Positions 54,091 to 63,724 are shown, counted from the stretch's first letter. The stretch: DNA of 64,000 bases from Streptomyces beihaiensis (GCF_026274175.1 NZ_JAPHNL010000079.1:1-64000), one strand, 5' to 3'. Notes: generated by a model from the letters alone, not told the origin. Program-made: numbers and translations.

Positions 54091-54666
54091 GTGGGAGTCA
54101 GCCTCAGCAAGGGCGGCAACGTATCGCTGAGCAAGGAGGCCCCTGGCCTCACGGCGGTCGTCGTGGGCCTCGGGTGGGACGTCCGCACCACCACCGGCGC
54201 GGACTTCGACCTGGACGCCAGCGCGATCCTGACGAACGCGGAGGGCAAGGTCAGCACCGACCAGAACTTCGTGTTCTTCAACAACCTCAAGAGCCCCGAC
54301 GGCTCGGTGGAACACACCGGCGACAACCTCACGGGCGAGGGTGAGGGCGACGACGAGCAGATCAAGGTCGACCTCGCGAGCGTCCCGGCCGACGTCGACA
54401 AGATCGTCTTCCCGGTCTCCATCTACGACGCGGAGAACCGCCAGCAGTCCTTCGGTCAGGTGCGCAACGCGTTCATCCGCGTAGTGAACCAGGCGGGCGG
54501 CGCCGAGATCGCGCGCTACGACCTGTCCGAGGACGCGTCCACGGAGACCGCCATGGTCTTCGGCGAGCTGTACCGGCACGGCGCCGAGTGGAAGTTCCGT
54601 GCCATCGGTCAGGGCTACGCGTCGGGCCTGCGCGGCATCGCGCAGGACTTCGGCGTCAACGTCTGA
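54091..54666 (+). CDS. TerD-family protein (first copy)
   Basis: A 191-residue TerD domain protein: [58 protein letters not shown] and [20 protein letters not shown]. The DFDLDAS and [13 protein letters not shown] acidic loops are the calcium sites of the family. TerD proteins are linked to tellurite, metal and membrane-stress responses. GTG start with GGGAGGAC upstream. It is followed by a strong hairpin, then a close paralogue. Confidence 0.95.
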   Translation: MGVSLSKGGNVSLSKEAPGLTAVVVGLGWDVRTTTGADFDLDASAILTNAEGKVSTDQNFVFFNNLKSPDGSVEHTGDNLTGEGEGDDEQIKVDLASVPADVDKIVFPVSIYDAENRQQSFGQVRNAFIRVVNQAGGAEIARYDLSEDASTETAMVFGELYRHGAEWKFRAIGQGYASGLRGIAQDFGVNV

Positions 54667-54691
54667 GGCGACCCAGCGCCACGGAAGCCAC

Positions 54692-54730
54692 GCGTCCGGC
54701 GCCGCACTCGCGCAGTGCGGCGCCGGACGC
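54692..54730 (+). terminator. Perfect 17-bp hairpin between the two terD genes
   Basis: GCGTCCGGCGCCGCACT and AGTGCGGCGCCGGACGC, 5-base loop. It separates the paralogues into different transcripts or reduces read-through. Confidence 0.85.
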
Positions 54731-54824
54731 GCTGGCCTCACGGCACCGGCCCGCCGGCGACCGGCCCGACAGCACCAGTCCGACAACAGCACAGCACAGC
54801 CACACATCGGGGAGGACCACGATC

Positions 54825-55400
54825 ATGGGCGTCACGCTCGCCAAGGGAGGCAATGTCTCCCTCTCCAAGGCCGCACCGAACCTCACACAGGTCATGATCG
54901 GACTTGGCTGGGACGCACGCTCCACCACGGGCGCCGACTTCGACCTGGACGCCAGCGCCCTGCTGTGCACCGGCGGCCGGGTCATGGGCGACGAGTGGTT
55001 CGTCTTCTACAACCAGCTCACCAGCCCCGACGGCTCGGTCGAGCACACCGGTGACAACCTCACGGGTGAGGGCGAGGGTGACGACGAGTCGATCCTCATC
55101 GACCTCTCCAAGGTCCCGGCCGCCTGCGACAAGATCGTCTTCCCGGTCTCGATCCACGACGCGGACGCCCGCGGCCAGACGTTCGGCCAGGTCAGCAACG
55201 CGTTCATCCGCGTCGTGAACCAAGCCGACGGTCAGGAACTCGCGCGCTACGACCTCTCCGAGGACGCCTCCACCGAGACCGCGATGATCTTCGGCGAGGT
55301 CTACCGGTACGGCGGCGAGTGGAAGTTCCGCGCAGTCGGACAGGGGTACGCGTCGGGGCTGCGCGGCATCGCTCTAGACTTTGGGGTCAATGTTTCGTAA
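54825..55400 (+). CDS. TerD-family protein (second copy)
   Basis: A 191-residue TerD paralogue ([58 protein letters not shown]). It keeps both acidic calcium loops and has two Cys absent from the first copy. ATG at 54825 with GGGGAGGACC upstream. It lies 70 bases before terC-like and is probably co-transcribed with it. Confidence 0.95.
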   Translation: MGVTLAKGGNVSLSKAAPNLTQVMIGLGWDARSTTGADFDLDASALLCTGGRVMGDEWFVFYNQLTSPDGSVEHTGDNLTGEGEGDDESILIDLSKVPAACDKIVFPVSIHDADARGQTFGQVSNAFIRVVNQADGQELARYDLSEDASTETAMIFGEVYRYGGEWKFRAVGQGYASGLRGIALDFGVNVS

Positions 55401-55470
55401 AGCCGTGCGCGGAGCGGGGGAGCCCCGTACAACCAGCACGGGGTAACCCGTACAGACGATGGGGTAGCCA

Positions 55471-56610
55471 GTGGTACTGAAAACCTTCGGCTGGTCGTTC
55501 GCGATCACCGTGCTCGGCCTGATCGCGGCCGTCTTCTACGACGGATGGACCGCGTTCGGGGTGGTCGCCATCCTGGCTGTCCTGGAGATCTCGCTCTCCT
55601 TCGACAACGCGGTGGTCAACGCCGGAATCCTGAAGAAGATGAACGCCTTCTGGCAGAAGATCTTCCTCACGGTCGGCGTGCTCATCGCCGTCTTCGGCAT
55701 GCGCCTGGTCTTCCCCGTCGTGATCGTCGCCATCACGGCCAAGATGGGCCCGATCGAGGCCGTCAACCTGGCCTTCAACCAGCCCGACCGCTACCAGCAG
55801 CTGGTCACGGACGCGCATCCCGCCATCGCCGCCTTCGGTGGCATGTTCCTGCTGATGATCTTCCTCGACTTCATCTTCGAGGAGCGGGACGTGGTCTGGC
55901 TGCGCTGGATCGAGCGGCCCCTCGCCAAGCTCGGCAAGGTCGACATGCTCTCGGTCGCCATCGCGATGATCGTCCTGCTGGTCGCCTCCATGACATTCGC
56001 CCTCCACGCCCACCAGCACGGCGGCGTGCACGTCGACAAGCAGTCCACGGTGCTCATCGCGGGCGTCGCGGGCCTGATCACGTACCTCTTCGTCGGTGGT
56101 CTGTCCGGCTTCTTCGAGAACCGTCTCGAGGAAGAGGAGGAGCGCGAGCACGAGGAGGAGGAAGAGGCGGCGCGCACCGGCAAGAAGAAGCCGGCCGTCG
56201 TGCTCGCGGGCCAGGCCGCCTTCTTCATGTTCCTCTATCTGGAGGTCCTGGACGCCTCGTTCTCCTTCGACGGCGTGATCGGCGCCTTCGCCATCAGCAA
56301 CGACATCGTCCTGATGGCGCTCGGCCTGGGCATCGGCGCCATGTACGTCCGGTCCCTCACCGTCTACCTGGTCCGCCAGGGCACCCTCGACGACTACGTG
56401 TACCTGGAGCACGGCGCGCACTACGCCATCGGCGCGCTCGCCGTGATTCTCCTGGTCACCATCCAGCACGAGATCAACGAGGTCATCACCGGTCTGGTCG
56501 GCGTCGTCCTGATCGCCTGGTCGTTCTGGTCGTCGGTCCGCCGCAACAAGGCGGAGGCGGCCGAAGCGGGAAAAGCGGGGGACTCGGACAAGGCTGAGCT
56601 GACGGTCTGA
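55471..56610 (+). CDS. TerC/DUF475-family integral membrane protein
   Basis: A 379-residue membrane protein with about nine helices. VLEISLSFDNAVVNAGILKK near residue 45 and LEVLDASFSFDGVIGAFAIS near 260 are the two TerC signature blocks with the membrane-embedded Asp residues. A long Glu-rich cytoplasmic loop (EEEEEREHEEEEEAAR) separates the halves. TerC proteins are thought to anchor Ter complexes or move metal ions such as Mn2+. GTG start at 55471. A hairpin follows. Confidence 0.93.
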   Translation: MVLKTFGWSFAITVLGLIAAVFYDGWTAFGVVAILAVLEISLSFDNAVVNAGILKKMNAFWQKIFLTVGVLIAVFGMRLVFPVVIVAITAKMGPIEAVNLAFNQPDRYQQLVTDAHPAIAAFGGMFLLMIFLDFIFEERDVVWLRWIERPLAKLGKVDMLSVAIAMIVLLVASMTFALHAHQHGGVHVDKQSTVLIAGVAGLITYLFVGGLSGFFENRLEEEEEREHEEEEEAARTGKKKPAVVLAGQAAFFMFLYLEVLDASFSFDGVIGAFAISNDIVLMALGLGIGAMYVRSLTVYLVRQGTLDDYVYLEHGAHYAIGALAVILLVTIQHEINEVITGLVGVVLIAWSFWSSVRRNKAEAAEAGKAGDSDKAELTV

Positions 56611-56631
56611 CCGGACTCGGCCCGTTTGGGC

Positions 56632-56657
56632 GGGCCCCGGGGTTTGCCCCGGGGGCC
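56632..56657 (+). terminator. Hairpin after terC-like gene
   Basis: GGCCCCGGGG-TTTG-CCCCGGGGGCC type stem, 22 bases after the stop. Confidence 0.7.
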
Positions 56658-56797
56658 GATGCTGGAACCCTCTGAACGGGGCGGTCGTACGAGGACGAGT
56701 CCTCACCGGCCGCCCCGTTCGACTTGTTCGGTGTGTTCGGCTTGTTCGGCAGCGTGCGTGGGCAACGTACGCGCGAGTTGGGGCATTTGGGGGCGTC

Positions 56798-57532
56798 ATG
56801 TCGTTGTGGGGGCGGTTGTGGAGCGGGCGCGCGCAGTTCGAGTTCGACTCGGGCAGCGCGGCGACCAACGCGATCGAGCTGACCAAACGGCACTCGACCG
56901 TCTCACTCGCCAAGCAGGGCGCGGCCAGTGGCAACCTGCGCATCAATCTGTCCTGGCGGATGAGGACCTCGGACATCGGCGGTCCCGAGCGCAAGAGTCT
57001 GCTGCGGCACCCGCTGAGCATGTTCACGCCGGACGTCGTGCAGGCGCACACCCAGTCCATGGTCAACGTCGACCTCGACCTCGGCTGCCTGTACGAGCTG
57101 GCCGACGGCGAGAAGGGCGTGGTCCAGCCGCTGGGCAACTTCTTCGGGGAGCTCAACGCCCCGCCGTACATCAAGCTCAGCGGCGACGACCGGTTCGGCT
57201 CCGGTTCGGGCGAGACCATCTACGTCAATCTCGACCACCGCGACTCGATCAAGCGGCTGCTCGTGTTCGTCTACATCTACGACCAGACCCCGGCCTTCGA
57301 CCGTACGCACGCGGTCGTCACGCTCTACCCGAGCAACGGGCCACGCATCGAGATCGGCCTCGACGAGCGCGCCCCGCAGGCCCGTTCCTGCGCCGTCGTC
57401 TCCCTGGAGAACGTCAAGGGCGACCTCATGGTGCGGCGCGAGGTCAAGTTCGTCTACGGGTTCCAGGCGGAGCTCGACCGGCTGTACGGGTGGGGCCTGC
57501 AGTGGGGGCGGGGCTACAAGTCGAAGGCGTAG
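56798..57532 (+). CDS. TerA-like tellurium-resistance family protein
   Basis: A 244-residue protein related to TerA/TerD C-terminal domains: HSTVSLAKQGAASGNLRINL, SMVNVDLDLGCLYELADGEK, APPYIKLSGDDRFGSGSGET, IYDQTPAFDRTHAVVTLYPS, FVYGFQAELDRLYGWGLQWG. The DVDLDLGCLYEL and DDRFGSGSGE segments are the acidic Ter-fold loops. ATG at 56798. It lies between terC-like and a convergent TerD gene, so it belongs to the Ter island. Confidence 0.88.
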   Translation: MSLWGRLWSGRAQFEFDSGSAATNAIELTKRHSTVSLAKQGAASGNLRINLSWRMRTSDIGGPERKSLLRHPLSMFTPDVVQAHTQSMVNVDLDLGCLYELADGEKGVVQPLGNFFGELNAPPYIKLSGDDRFGSGSGETIYVNLDHRDSIKRLLVFVYIYDQTPAFDRTHAVVTLYPSNGPRIEIGLDERAPQARSCAVVSLENVKGDLMVRREVKFVYGFQAELDRLYGWGLQWGRGYKSKA

Positions 57533-57568
57533 CGGGCCCCTGGACGCCCCGTCCGGCGCGGCCCCCGC

Positions 57569-58420
57569 TCACCCCCTGATGAACTGCGGTCCCTGCGGCG
57601 GCAGCCGGAACTCCGGGTCGGCGCCCGTCACCGCCGCCGCGACGGGCTGCGGATAGCCGTAGGCGGGCTGGGCCGACGGGGCGGGCTGTGTCGCGGGCGG
57701 AGGCGGGTAGCCGTACCCCGGCGGCTGCTCGGGCGGCAGCGGGAACGGAGCGGCCGTGGGCGCCGGGGCGGCGGCCGGGGCCTGAGTTCTGGCCGGGGCC
57801 TGCGCCGCCGCCGGTGCCTGCGTACCGGCCTGCGGAGCGGGGCCGGCCGGTTCCCGCACCGGCTCCTCGTCGGGCGCGGAGTCGTCCACCGAGATGCCGA
57901 AGTCCGTGGCGAGCCCCACCAGGCCGTTCGAGTAGCCCTCGCCGACCGCGCGCAGCCGCCAGCCGTCGCCGCGCCGGTACAGCTCGCCGCAGATCAGCGC
58001 GGTCTCGGCGCCGGTCTCCGGCCTGATGTCGAAGCGCGCGACCGGTTCGCCGCCCTCGGACGCGGCGTCGTACACCTCCAGGGCGAGCGCCGGTACGTTC
58101 TCGAACGCGATGTCGTCCGCCGAGGCCACCAGGAGGATCCGGCCGACCTCGGCCTCGACGCCCGCGAGGTCCGCGCCCACCGTGTCCGTCAGCCCCTCGG
58201 TCACCCGCTTCTTGCCGAGCCGCCAGACCGTCCCCGAGGGGTGGCGCGGCTGGTTGTAGAAGACGAAGTCCTCGTCGCAGCGGACCCGGCCGCCCGCCCC
58301 GAGCAGCAGCGCGGAGGCGTCCACGTCCGGCACACCCTGGCCCGGGGACCAGCGCAGCACGGCACGGACCGCCGTGGCGTCGAGCGGGATGTTCGCCCCC
58401 TTGAGCATCGCGTGCGTCAT
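57569..58420 (-). CDS. TerD-family protein with Pro/Ala-rich C-terminal tail
   Basis: A 283-residue protein. The TerD domain spans residues 1-180 ([60 protein letters not shown]). The acidic loop that in the other copies reads GEGEGDD is here altered ([15 protein letters not shown]), so calcium binding may be reduced. A 100-residue tail rich in Ala/Pro/Gln and ending YGYPQP...PQFIRG follows, probably disordered and interacting. ATG at 58420 follows AGGATG. Divergent from the biosynthetic operon, so it may share its promoter region (58421-58605). Confidence 0.88.
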   Translation of the reverse strand: MTHAMLKGANIPLDATAVRAVLRWSPGQGVPDVDASALLLGAGGRVRCDEDFVFYNQPRHPSGTVWRLGKKRVTEGLTDTVGADLAGVEAEVGRILLVASADDIAFENVPALALEVYDAASEGGEPVARFDIRPETGAETALICGELYRRGDGWRLRAVGEGYSNGLVGLATDFGISVDDSAPDEEPVREPAGPAPQAGTQAPAAAQAPARTQAPAAAPAPTAAPFPLPPEQPPGYGYPPPPATQPAPSAQPAYGYPQPVAAAVTGADPEFRLPPQGPQFIRG

Positions 58421-58605
58421 GTCGTCATCCTGCCCTCCCGCGAGCGGCCCGGACAACGCGGGGGTGCGCAGTACGCTGCCGAGCGACACCGTCGGGTTAC
58501 CAGAATTTCACGGCAACCGGGAACCTTTGACGCAGCCTTGTACGTACTATTACCAGCCACTTCAGTAGTTCGGTTCGGTCGTCGGCGGCACCACGGGGGA
58601 GTCCT

Positions 58606-59796
58606 ATGCGTCATTTCGGGCACGTCGCCCCTGAGGTGCGCGCACGTCTCTTCCACACGGAGCCGGGCCGCTTCGGCGTGGACTCCTCGCCCCGCACACT
58701 CGCCGTGGCACTCGGCGCCACGCTCTACAGCCCGGCCACCCGCCCGCGCCTGGCGGACGACGTGCTGCGCCAGGCGGCGCATGGCGTCGTGTCCATGGTG
58801 CTCTGCCTGGAGGACTCGATCGACGACGCCGAGGTGGCGGGCGCCGAGGAGAACCTGGTGCGTCAGTTCGCCGACCTGGCGCGGCGGGTGGCGGCGGGCG
58901 CCGAGCCACCCCTGCTGTTCATCCGGGTCAGGACGCCCGAGCAGATCCTCGCCCTCGTCCGCCGCCTGGGCCCCGCCGTGGCACTGCTGTCCGGTTTCGT
59001 GCTGCCGAAGTTCACGGAGGAGCGGGGCGTGCCCTTCCTGGAGGCGCTGCTGGCCGCCGAGGCGGAGCGGGACGCCGTGGCGCCCGCGGGGCGGCGGCTG
59101 CTCGTCATGCCGGTCCTGGAGTCGCCCGAACTGCTCCACCTGGAGACGCGCGCGGAGACGCTCGCCGGGATCTACCGCACCGTCGACAAGTACCGCGACC
59201 GCGTCCTCGCGCTGCGCCTGGGCGTCACCGACTTCTGCTCGGCGTACGGGCTGCGTAGACCGCCCGAGCTGACGGCGTACGACGTACAGATCGTCGCCTC
59301 CGTCATCGCCGACGTCGTCAACTGCCTGGGCCGGGCGGACGGCACGGGATTCACGGTGACCGGGCCGGTGTGGGAGTACTTCCGCCACCAGGAGCGGATG
59401 TTCAAGCCGCAACTGCGCCGCAGCCCCTTCCTGGAGGTGCGCGCCGACGCGTTGCGCCAGACCCTCATCGAGCACGACCTGGACGGCCTCCTGCGCGAGG
59501 TCGAGCTGGACCGGGCCAACGGCCTGCTCGGCAAGACCTGCATCCACCCCTCGCACGTCCTGCCGGTGCACGCCCTGTCCGTCGTCAGCCACGAGGAGTA
59601 CTGCGACGCCCGGGACATCCTGCGGCCCGAGCGCGGCGGCGGGGGCGTCCTCAGATCCGCGTACACGAACAAGATGAACGAGGTGAAGCCGCACCGCGCA
59701 TGGGCCGAGCGCACCCTGCGGCGCGCGGAGGTGTTCGGCGTGGCCCGCGAGGACGTCGGTTTCGTGGAACTGCTGGCGGCGGGGCTGCCCGCATGA
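58606..59796 (+). CDS. Citrate-lyase-like TIM-barrel C-C lyase of the Ter biosynthetic module
   Basis: A 396-residue HpcH/HpaI-related TIM-barrel protein of the Ter-associated C-C bond lyase group. TLYSPATRPRLADDVL, MVLCLEDSIDDAEVAGAEEN (metal/acid region), LFIRVRTPEQIL, LVMPVLESPELLHLETRAET and GLLGKTCIHPSHVLPVHALS. The ED and E residues match the metal-binding residues of the superfamily. It is translationally coupled (ATGA) to the PRTase fusion. The published prediction for this family is that it and its partners make a nucleoside-like compound; its substrate is unknown. ATG at 58606. Confidence 0.85.
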   Translation: MRHFGHVAPEVRARLFHTEPGRFGVDSSPRTLAVALGATLYSPATRPRLADDVLRQAAHGVVSMVLCLEDSIDDAEVAGAEENLVRQFADLARRVAAGAEPPLLFIRVRTPEQILALVRRLGPAVALLSGFVLPKFTEERGVPFLEALLAAEAERDAVAPAGRRLLVMPVLESPELLHLETRAETLAGIYRTVDKYRDRVLALRLGVTDFCSAYGLRRPPELTAYDVQIVASVIADVVNCLGRADGTGFTVTGPVWEYFRHQERMFKPQLRRSPFLEVRADALRQTLIEHDLDGLLREVELDRANGLLGKTCIHPSHVLPVHALSVVSHEEYCDARDILRPERGGGGVLRSAYTNKMNEVKPHRAWAERTLRRAEVFGVAREDVGFVELLAAGLPA

Positions 59797-62267
59797 CCGG
59801 CGCCCGGCCCCCGGCGGCAACGGAAGCAAGGAGCGAGGAATTGGTGTGGTCCGGTACGTGGGTCGCGCAGCGGCTCGGCGTCGAGCTGGCCGGTGACCCG
59901 GAGCTGCGCGGGCTGCTCGGCCTCGCGCTGCGCCGCAACCCCAGGCGCGCCCACCTGCTGGTGTCGAACGTGCTGGGAAAGCACGTTCCGCAGCGCCCGT
60001 CGGTGGTGTGGCGCGCGGGGCACGAACTGGGCGTACGCGTCCGGGAGTTGCTCGGCGACGACGCGGCGGCCCGAGCGGTGGTGCTCGGCTACGCGGAGAC
60101 CGCGACGGGGCTCGGCCACTCGGTCGCCGACGGCATCGGCAGCGCGCCCTACCTGCACTCCACGCGCCGCCCCGTCGACGGCGTGGCCCGCGCGGGCGGC
60201 TTCGAGGAGTCCCACTCGCACGCCACCTCGCACCTGCTGCTGCCCGAGGACCCGACGCTGCTCGCGGGCGACGGCCCGCTCGTCCTGGTCGACGACGAGT
60301 TCTCGACGGGCAACACCGTGGTCAACACGGTCCGCGCGCTGCACCGCCTGCACGCCCGCGACCACTACGTGATCGTCGCGCTCGTCGACATGCGTTCCCC
60401 TGACGACCAGGGCCGTCTCGACGCGTTCGCCCGTGAGATCGGCGCCCGCGTCGACCTGGTCGTCGCCGCACGCGGCACGGTGCGTCTGCCCGAAGGAGTC
60501 CTGGAAAAGGGCCAGGCGCTGGTCGCCGCGCACGAGAGCGTGCCCGATCCCGCGGTGGGGCGGGGCGAGACCGTGCGGGTCGACCTCGGGTGGCCCGCCG
60601 GGGTGCCCGACGGCGGGCGGCACGGCTTCACACCGCGGCACCGGGCCCGCCTGGAGGCGGCGCTGCCCGGCATGGCGGCGCGGCTCGCGCCCCACGTGGC
60701 AGGCCGCGTCCTGGTCCTGGGCACCGAGGAACTGATGTACGCGCCGCTGCGGCTCGCCACCGCGCTCGAGGAGTCCGGCGTCGACACCGCCTACTCCACG
60801 ACCACCCGCTCCCCGGTCCTCGCCGTCGACGACCCCGGCTACGCCATCCGTACCCGTCTCGTCTTCCCGGCGCACGACGCCCCGGCCGACGGCCCCGGCG
60901 AGCGGTACGCGTACAACGTGGCGGGCGGCGGCTTCGACACGGTCGTCGTCGTCCTCGACTCCGTCGCCGACACGGCCGAACTGACCGCCCCCGGCGGGCT
61001 GCTGGACCGCCTGTCCGGGCACGTGGCCAGGGTCGTCGTCGCGGTGATCCCCTCGTACGTCCCCGGTGCGCGCTCCACGACCCGGCGGTCCGGGCCGGCG
61101 CCGGGGGCGCTGCCCGAGCCGCTGCGCGGCCCCGGCTTCTCCTCGTACGCGCCCGACGAGGTCGGCTGGCTGCTGCAGGACCTCTCGGACGTGGCGCTGG
61201 AGGCCCCGACCGAGGAGCGCGAGGAGGCCGTCCAGAACGGCGGCGCGCACTACGCCGAGTCGCTGCCGGTGGAGTACCAGCCCAGCGACCAGTACCAGGA
61301 GCTGTTCCACGCGGCGCTCGACGCGTCGGCCGACCGGATCGCGCACGCGGTGGGGGTGGTCACCGAGACCGTGCTCGCCGAGCGCTCGCCGCGCCCGGTC
61401 CTCGTCTCGCTCGCACGGGCCGGGACGCCGGTCGGCGTACTGATGCGCCGCTGGGCCCGGACCAGGCACGGCATCGACCTGCCGCACTACGCGGTCTCGA
61501 TCGTGCGCGGCCGGGGCATCGACGCGAACGCGCTGCGCTGGCTCGCCGCCCACCACGACCCGGCGGACGTCGTATTCGTCGACGGCTGGACGGGCAAGGG
61601 GGCGATCACGCGTGAACTCGCCGCAGCCGTGAGGCAGTTCGAGGAGGGGGGCGGCGTGACGGGGTTCGACCCGGAGATCGCCGTGCTCGCCGACCCCGGC
61701 TCGTGCGTGCGCACGTACGGGACGCGCGAGGACTTCCTCATCCCCTCCGCCTGCCTCAACTCGACGGTTTCCGGACTCATATCGCGCACCGTGCTCCGGG
61801 CCGACCTGGTCGGTCCCGACGACTTCCACGGCGCCAAGTTCTACCGCGAGCTGGCCGGTTCGGACCTGTCCGGCCGGTTCCTGGACGTGGTCTCGGAGCG
61901 GTTCGCCGAGGTCGGTGACGCGGTGGACCGGTCGGTCAAGGAGCTGCTCGGCACCGACCGCGCGCCGACCTGGGAAGGGTGGGCCGCCGTCGAGCGGATC
62001 AGCGAGGAGTACGGCATCCACGACGTGAACCTCGTCAAGCCGGGCGTCGGCGAGACCACACGCGTGCTGCTGCGGCGCGTGCCGTGGAAGATCCTGGCAC
62101 GCGCCGACGCCGGCGCGGACCTCGACCACGTGCGGCTCCTCGCCGAGCAGCGCGGGGTCCCCGTCGAGGAGGTGGACGGACTGCCGTACACCTGTGTGGG
62201 CCTGATCCATCCGCGCTTCACGCGGGGCGCCACCGGCGCGGACGGCAAGGCGGTGGCGGCGAAGTGA
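59793..62267 (+). CDS. Four-module fusion: PRTase - TRSP - StiP-type PRTase - PELOTA
   Basis: An 824-residue fusion. Residues about 20-260: a phosphoribosyltransferase with PRPP loop VLVDDEFSTGNTVVNT (164-180). About 275-425: a TRSP domain (HVAGRVLVLGTEELMYAPLR, then TTTRSPV at 336-342). About 450-735: a second PRTase-like (StiP) domain with VSLARAGTPVGVLMRR and a PRPP-loop-like VVFVDGWTGKGAITREL. About 740-815: a PELOTA RNA-binding-like domain (GVGETTRVLLRRVPWKILAR). In many genomes these are two genes; here they are one. The start overlaps the lyase stop (ATGA) and the stop overlaps the phosphatase start (GTGA). Confidence 0.85.
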   Translation: MTGARPPAATEARSEELVWSGTWVAQRLGVELAGDPELRGLLGLALRRNPRRAHLLVSNVLGKHVPQRPSVVWRAGHELGVRVRELLGDDAAARAVVLGYAETATGLGHSVADGIGSAPYLHSTRRPVDGVARAGGFEESHSHATSHLLLPEDPTLLAGDGPLVLVDDEFSTGNTVVNTVRALHRLHARDHYVIVALVDMRSPDDQGRLDAFAREIGARVDLVVAARGTVRLPEGVLEKGQALVAAHESVPDPAVGRGETVRVDLGWPAGVPDGGRHGFTPRHRARLEAALPGMAARLAPHVAGRVLVLGTEELMYAPLRLATALEESGVDTAYSTTTRSPVLAVDDPGYAIRTRLVFPAHDAPADGPGERYAYNVAGGGFDTVVVVLDSVADTAELTAPGGLLDRLSGHVARVVVAVIPSYVPGARSTTRRSGPAPGALPEPLRGPGFSSYAPDEVGWLLQDLSDVALEAPTEEREEAVQNGGAHYAESLPVEYQPSDQYQELFHAALDASADRIAHAVGVVTETVLAERSPRPVLVSLARAGTPVGVLMRRWARTRHGIDLPHYAVSIVRGRGIDANALRWLAAHHDPADVVFVDGWTGKGAITRELAAAVRQFEEGGGVTGFDPEIAVLADPGSCVRTYGTREDFLIPSACLNSTVSGLISRTVLRADLVGPDDFHGAKFYRELAGSDLSGRFLDVVSERFAEVGDAVDRSVKELLGTDRAPTWEGWAAVERISEEYGIHDVNLVKPGVGETTRVLLRRVPWKILARADAGADLDHVRLLAEQRGVPVEEVDGLPYTCVGLIHPRFTRGATGADGKAVAAK

Positions 62268-63064
62268 CCGTGGTGGTCGCGAGCGACCTGGACCGTACGC
62301 TCATCTACTCCGCCGGGGCGCTGGGCCTGACCGTGCCGGACGCCGAGGCGCCCCGGCTGCTGTGCGTCGAGGTGTACCAGGGCAAGCCGCTGTCGTACGT
62401 GACCGAGGACGCCGCCGAGCTGCTGGTGGAGCTGGGCCGGCGCGCGGTGTTCGTGCCGACGACGACACGCACCCGCGAGCAGTACGGGCGAGTGCGACTG
62501 CCGGGCCCCGCTCCGGCGTACGCGATCTGCGCCAACGGCGGGCATCTGCTGGTCGACGGGGTCTCGGACCCGGACTGGCGGGCCGCTGTCGGGGCGCGGC
62601 TGGCGGCCGAGTGCGCGCCGCCGGCCGAGGTGCGGGAGCACATGGTCCGGGCCGCCGACGAGCGGTGGCTGCTCAAGGAACGGGTCGCGGAGGACCTGTT
62701 CGCCTATCTGGTGGTGGAGCGGGAGCTGCTGCCGGACGAATGGGTCAAGGAACTCGCCGCGTGGGCCGAGGAGTTGGGCTGGGGCGTCTCGTTGCAGGGG
62801 CGCAAGGTGTACGCGGTGCCGAAGCCGTTGACCAAGGGCGCCGCGGTGCGCGAGGTGGCGCGGCGGACCGGGGCCGGGACGGTGCTCGGCGCCGGGGACT
62901 CGCTCCTCGACGTCGACCTGCTGCGCGCGGCCGACCGCGGCTGGCGGCCCGGCCACGGGGAGCTGGCGGACGTGGGGTGGTCGGGCCCCGGCGTCACCGT
63001 CCTGACCGAGCGGGGAGTGCTGGCGGGGGAGGCGGTGCTGCGGGGCTTCCTGGCGGCCATCTAG
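62264..63064 (+). CDS. HAD-family phosphatase of the Ter biosynthetic module
   Basis: A 266-residue haloacid-dehalogenase hydrolase (Cof/SPP-like). Motif I VVVASDLDRTLIYS (Asp8, Asp10), motif II VFVPTTTRTREQY (Thr), the Lys motif KPLTKGAAVREV and motif IV GAGDSLLDVDLL. The C2-type cap lies between. GTG start at 62264 overlaps the fusion gene's stop, so lyase, fusion and phosphatase are one coupled operon; it would remove the phosphate left by the PRTase-derived ribose 5-phosphate. Substrate unproven. Confidence 0.88.
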   Translation: MTVVVASDLDRTLIYSAGALGLTVPDAEAPRLLCVEVYQGKPLSYVTEDAAELLVELGRRAVFVPTTTRTREQYGRVRLPGPAPAYAICANGGHLLVDGVSDPDWRAAVGARLAAECAPPAEVREHMVRAADERWLLKERVAEDLFAYLVVERELLPDEWVKELAAWAEELGWGVSLQGRKVYAVPKPLTKGAAVREVARRTGAGTVLGAGDSLLDVDLLRAADRGWRPGHGELADVGWSGPGVTVLTERGVLAGEAVLRGFLAAI

Positions 63065-63106
63065 TGCGGCGGCGGCGCGGTGGGCCCGCGCCGTGCGCCC
63101 GTGCCG

Positions 63107-63628
63107 TCACTTCTCTGGGTGGCGAGCCTGCCAGTACGGGTTGTCGAAGGGGAGATGGCCGCTCACCCGGCCGTACATGCCGAAGACCATCAGCACCACC
63201 CCGTAGACGAAGCTGAACAGGACGTTCTGGATGTGGAACGCCAGGAAGTTGTGGGTCGTGTTCAGCAGGGCCAGGTTCACCATGCCGCTCAGGATGAACA
63301 GGACACCCAGGACCATGTTGAGCGTCGACGCGAAGTTTCCGCCGATCAGCATGCCGACGAAGAGCAGCACCCCCACACAGATGGACAGCACGCTCAGCGC
63401 GCCGTTGGTGTTCAGGCCCGCGACCGTGTCACCACCCGTGTCGAAGAAGCCGATCTTGTCGATGAGGCCCAGGATGCCGAACGCGAGGAGTACGAGTCCC
63501 ATCAGACCCGCACCGGTGCGGTAGACCTTGCTCAGCTTGTGATCGACGGGCAGATGCTCGTCGAGCCTGACGCGCCTGCGGGGGCGGTCGGACCCTCGGG
63601 GGCTCGGGTGGAGTGCGTGCGTGGACAT
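63107..63628 (-). CDS. DUF4383-family membrane protein
   Basis: A 173-residue four-helix membrane protein: AGLMGLVLLAFGILGLIDKI, VLSICVGVLLFVGMLIG, TLNMVLGVLFILSGMVNLAL and HIQNVLFSFVYGVVLMVFGM, with a basic N-terminal tail. Matches DUF4383 (actinobacterial). Function unknown. ATG at 63628 with GGAGGCGAAGC upstream; convergent with the HAD gene. Confidence 0.85.
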   Translation of the reverse strand: MSTHALHPSPRGSDRPRRRVRLDEHLPVDHKLSKVYRTGAGLMGLVLLAFGILGLIDKIGFFDTGGDTVAGLNTNGALSVLSICVGVLLFVGMLIGGNFASTLNMVLGVLFILSGMVNLALLNTTHNFLAFHIQNVLFSFVYGVVLMVFGMYGRVSGHLPFDNPYWQARHPEK

Positions 63629-63724
63629 GGTGAGCTTCGCCTCCTTGTCCGTACGCGAGGCGGTGTTCTTCCCTACTGCAACTATCAGGTACCCGCGCCC
63701 CCGACGCCAAACGGCGCTCGGTCC

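Noticed and set aside
59172-62210. A 1012-codon minus-strand open frame opposite the Ter biosynthetic genes
   Set aside because: It is the mirror of the PRTase fusion and lyase genes, rich in Arg/Val/Gly, with no start signal.
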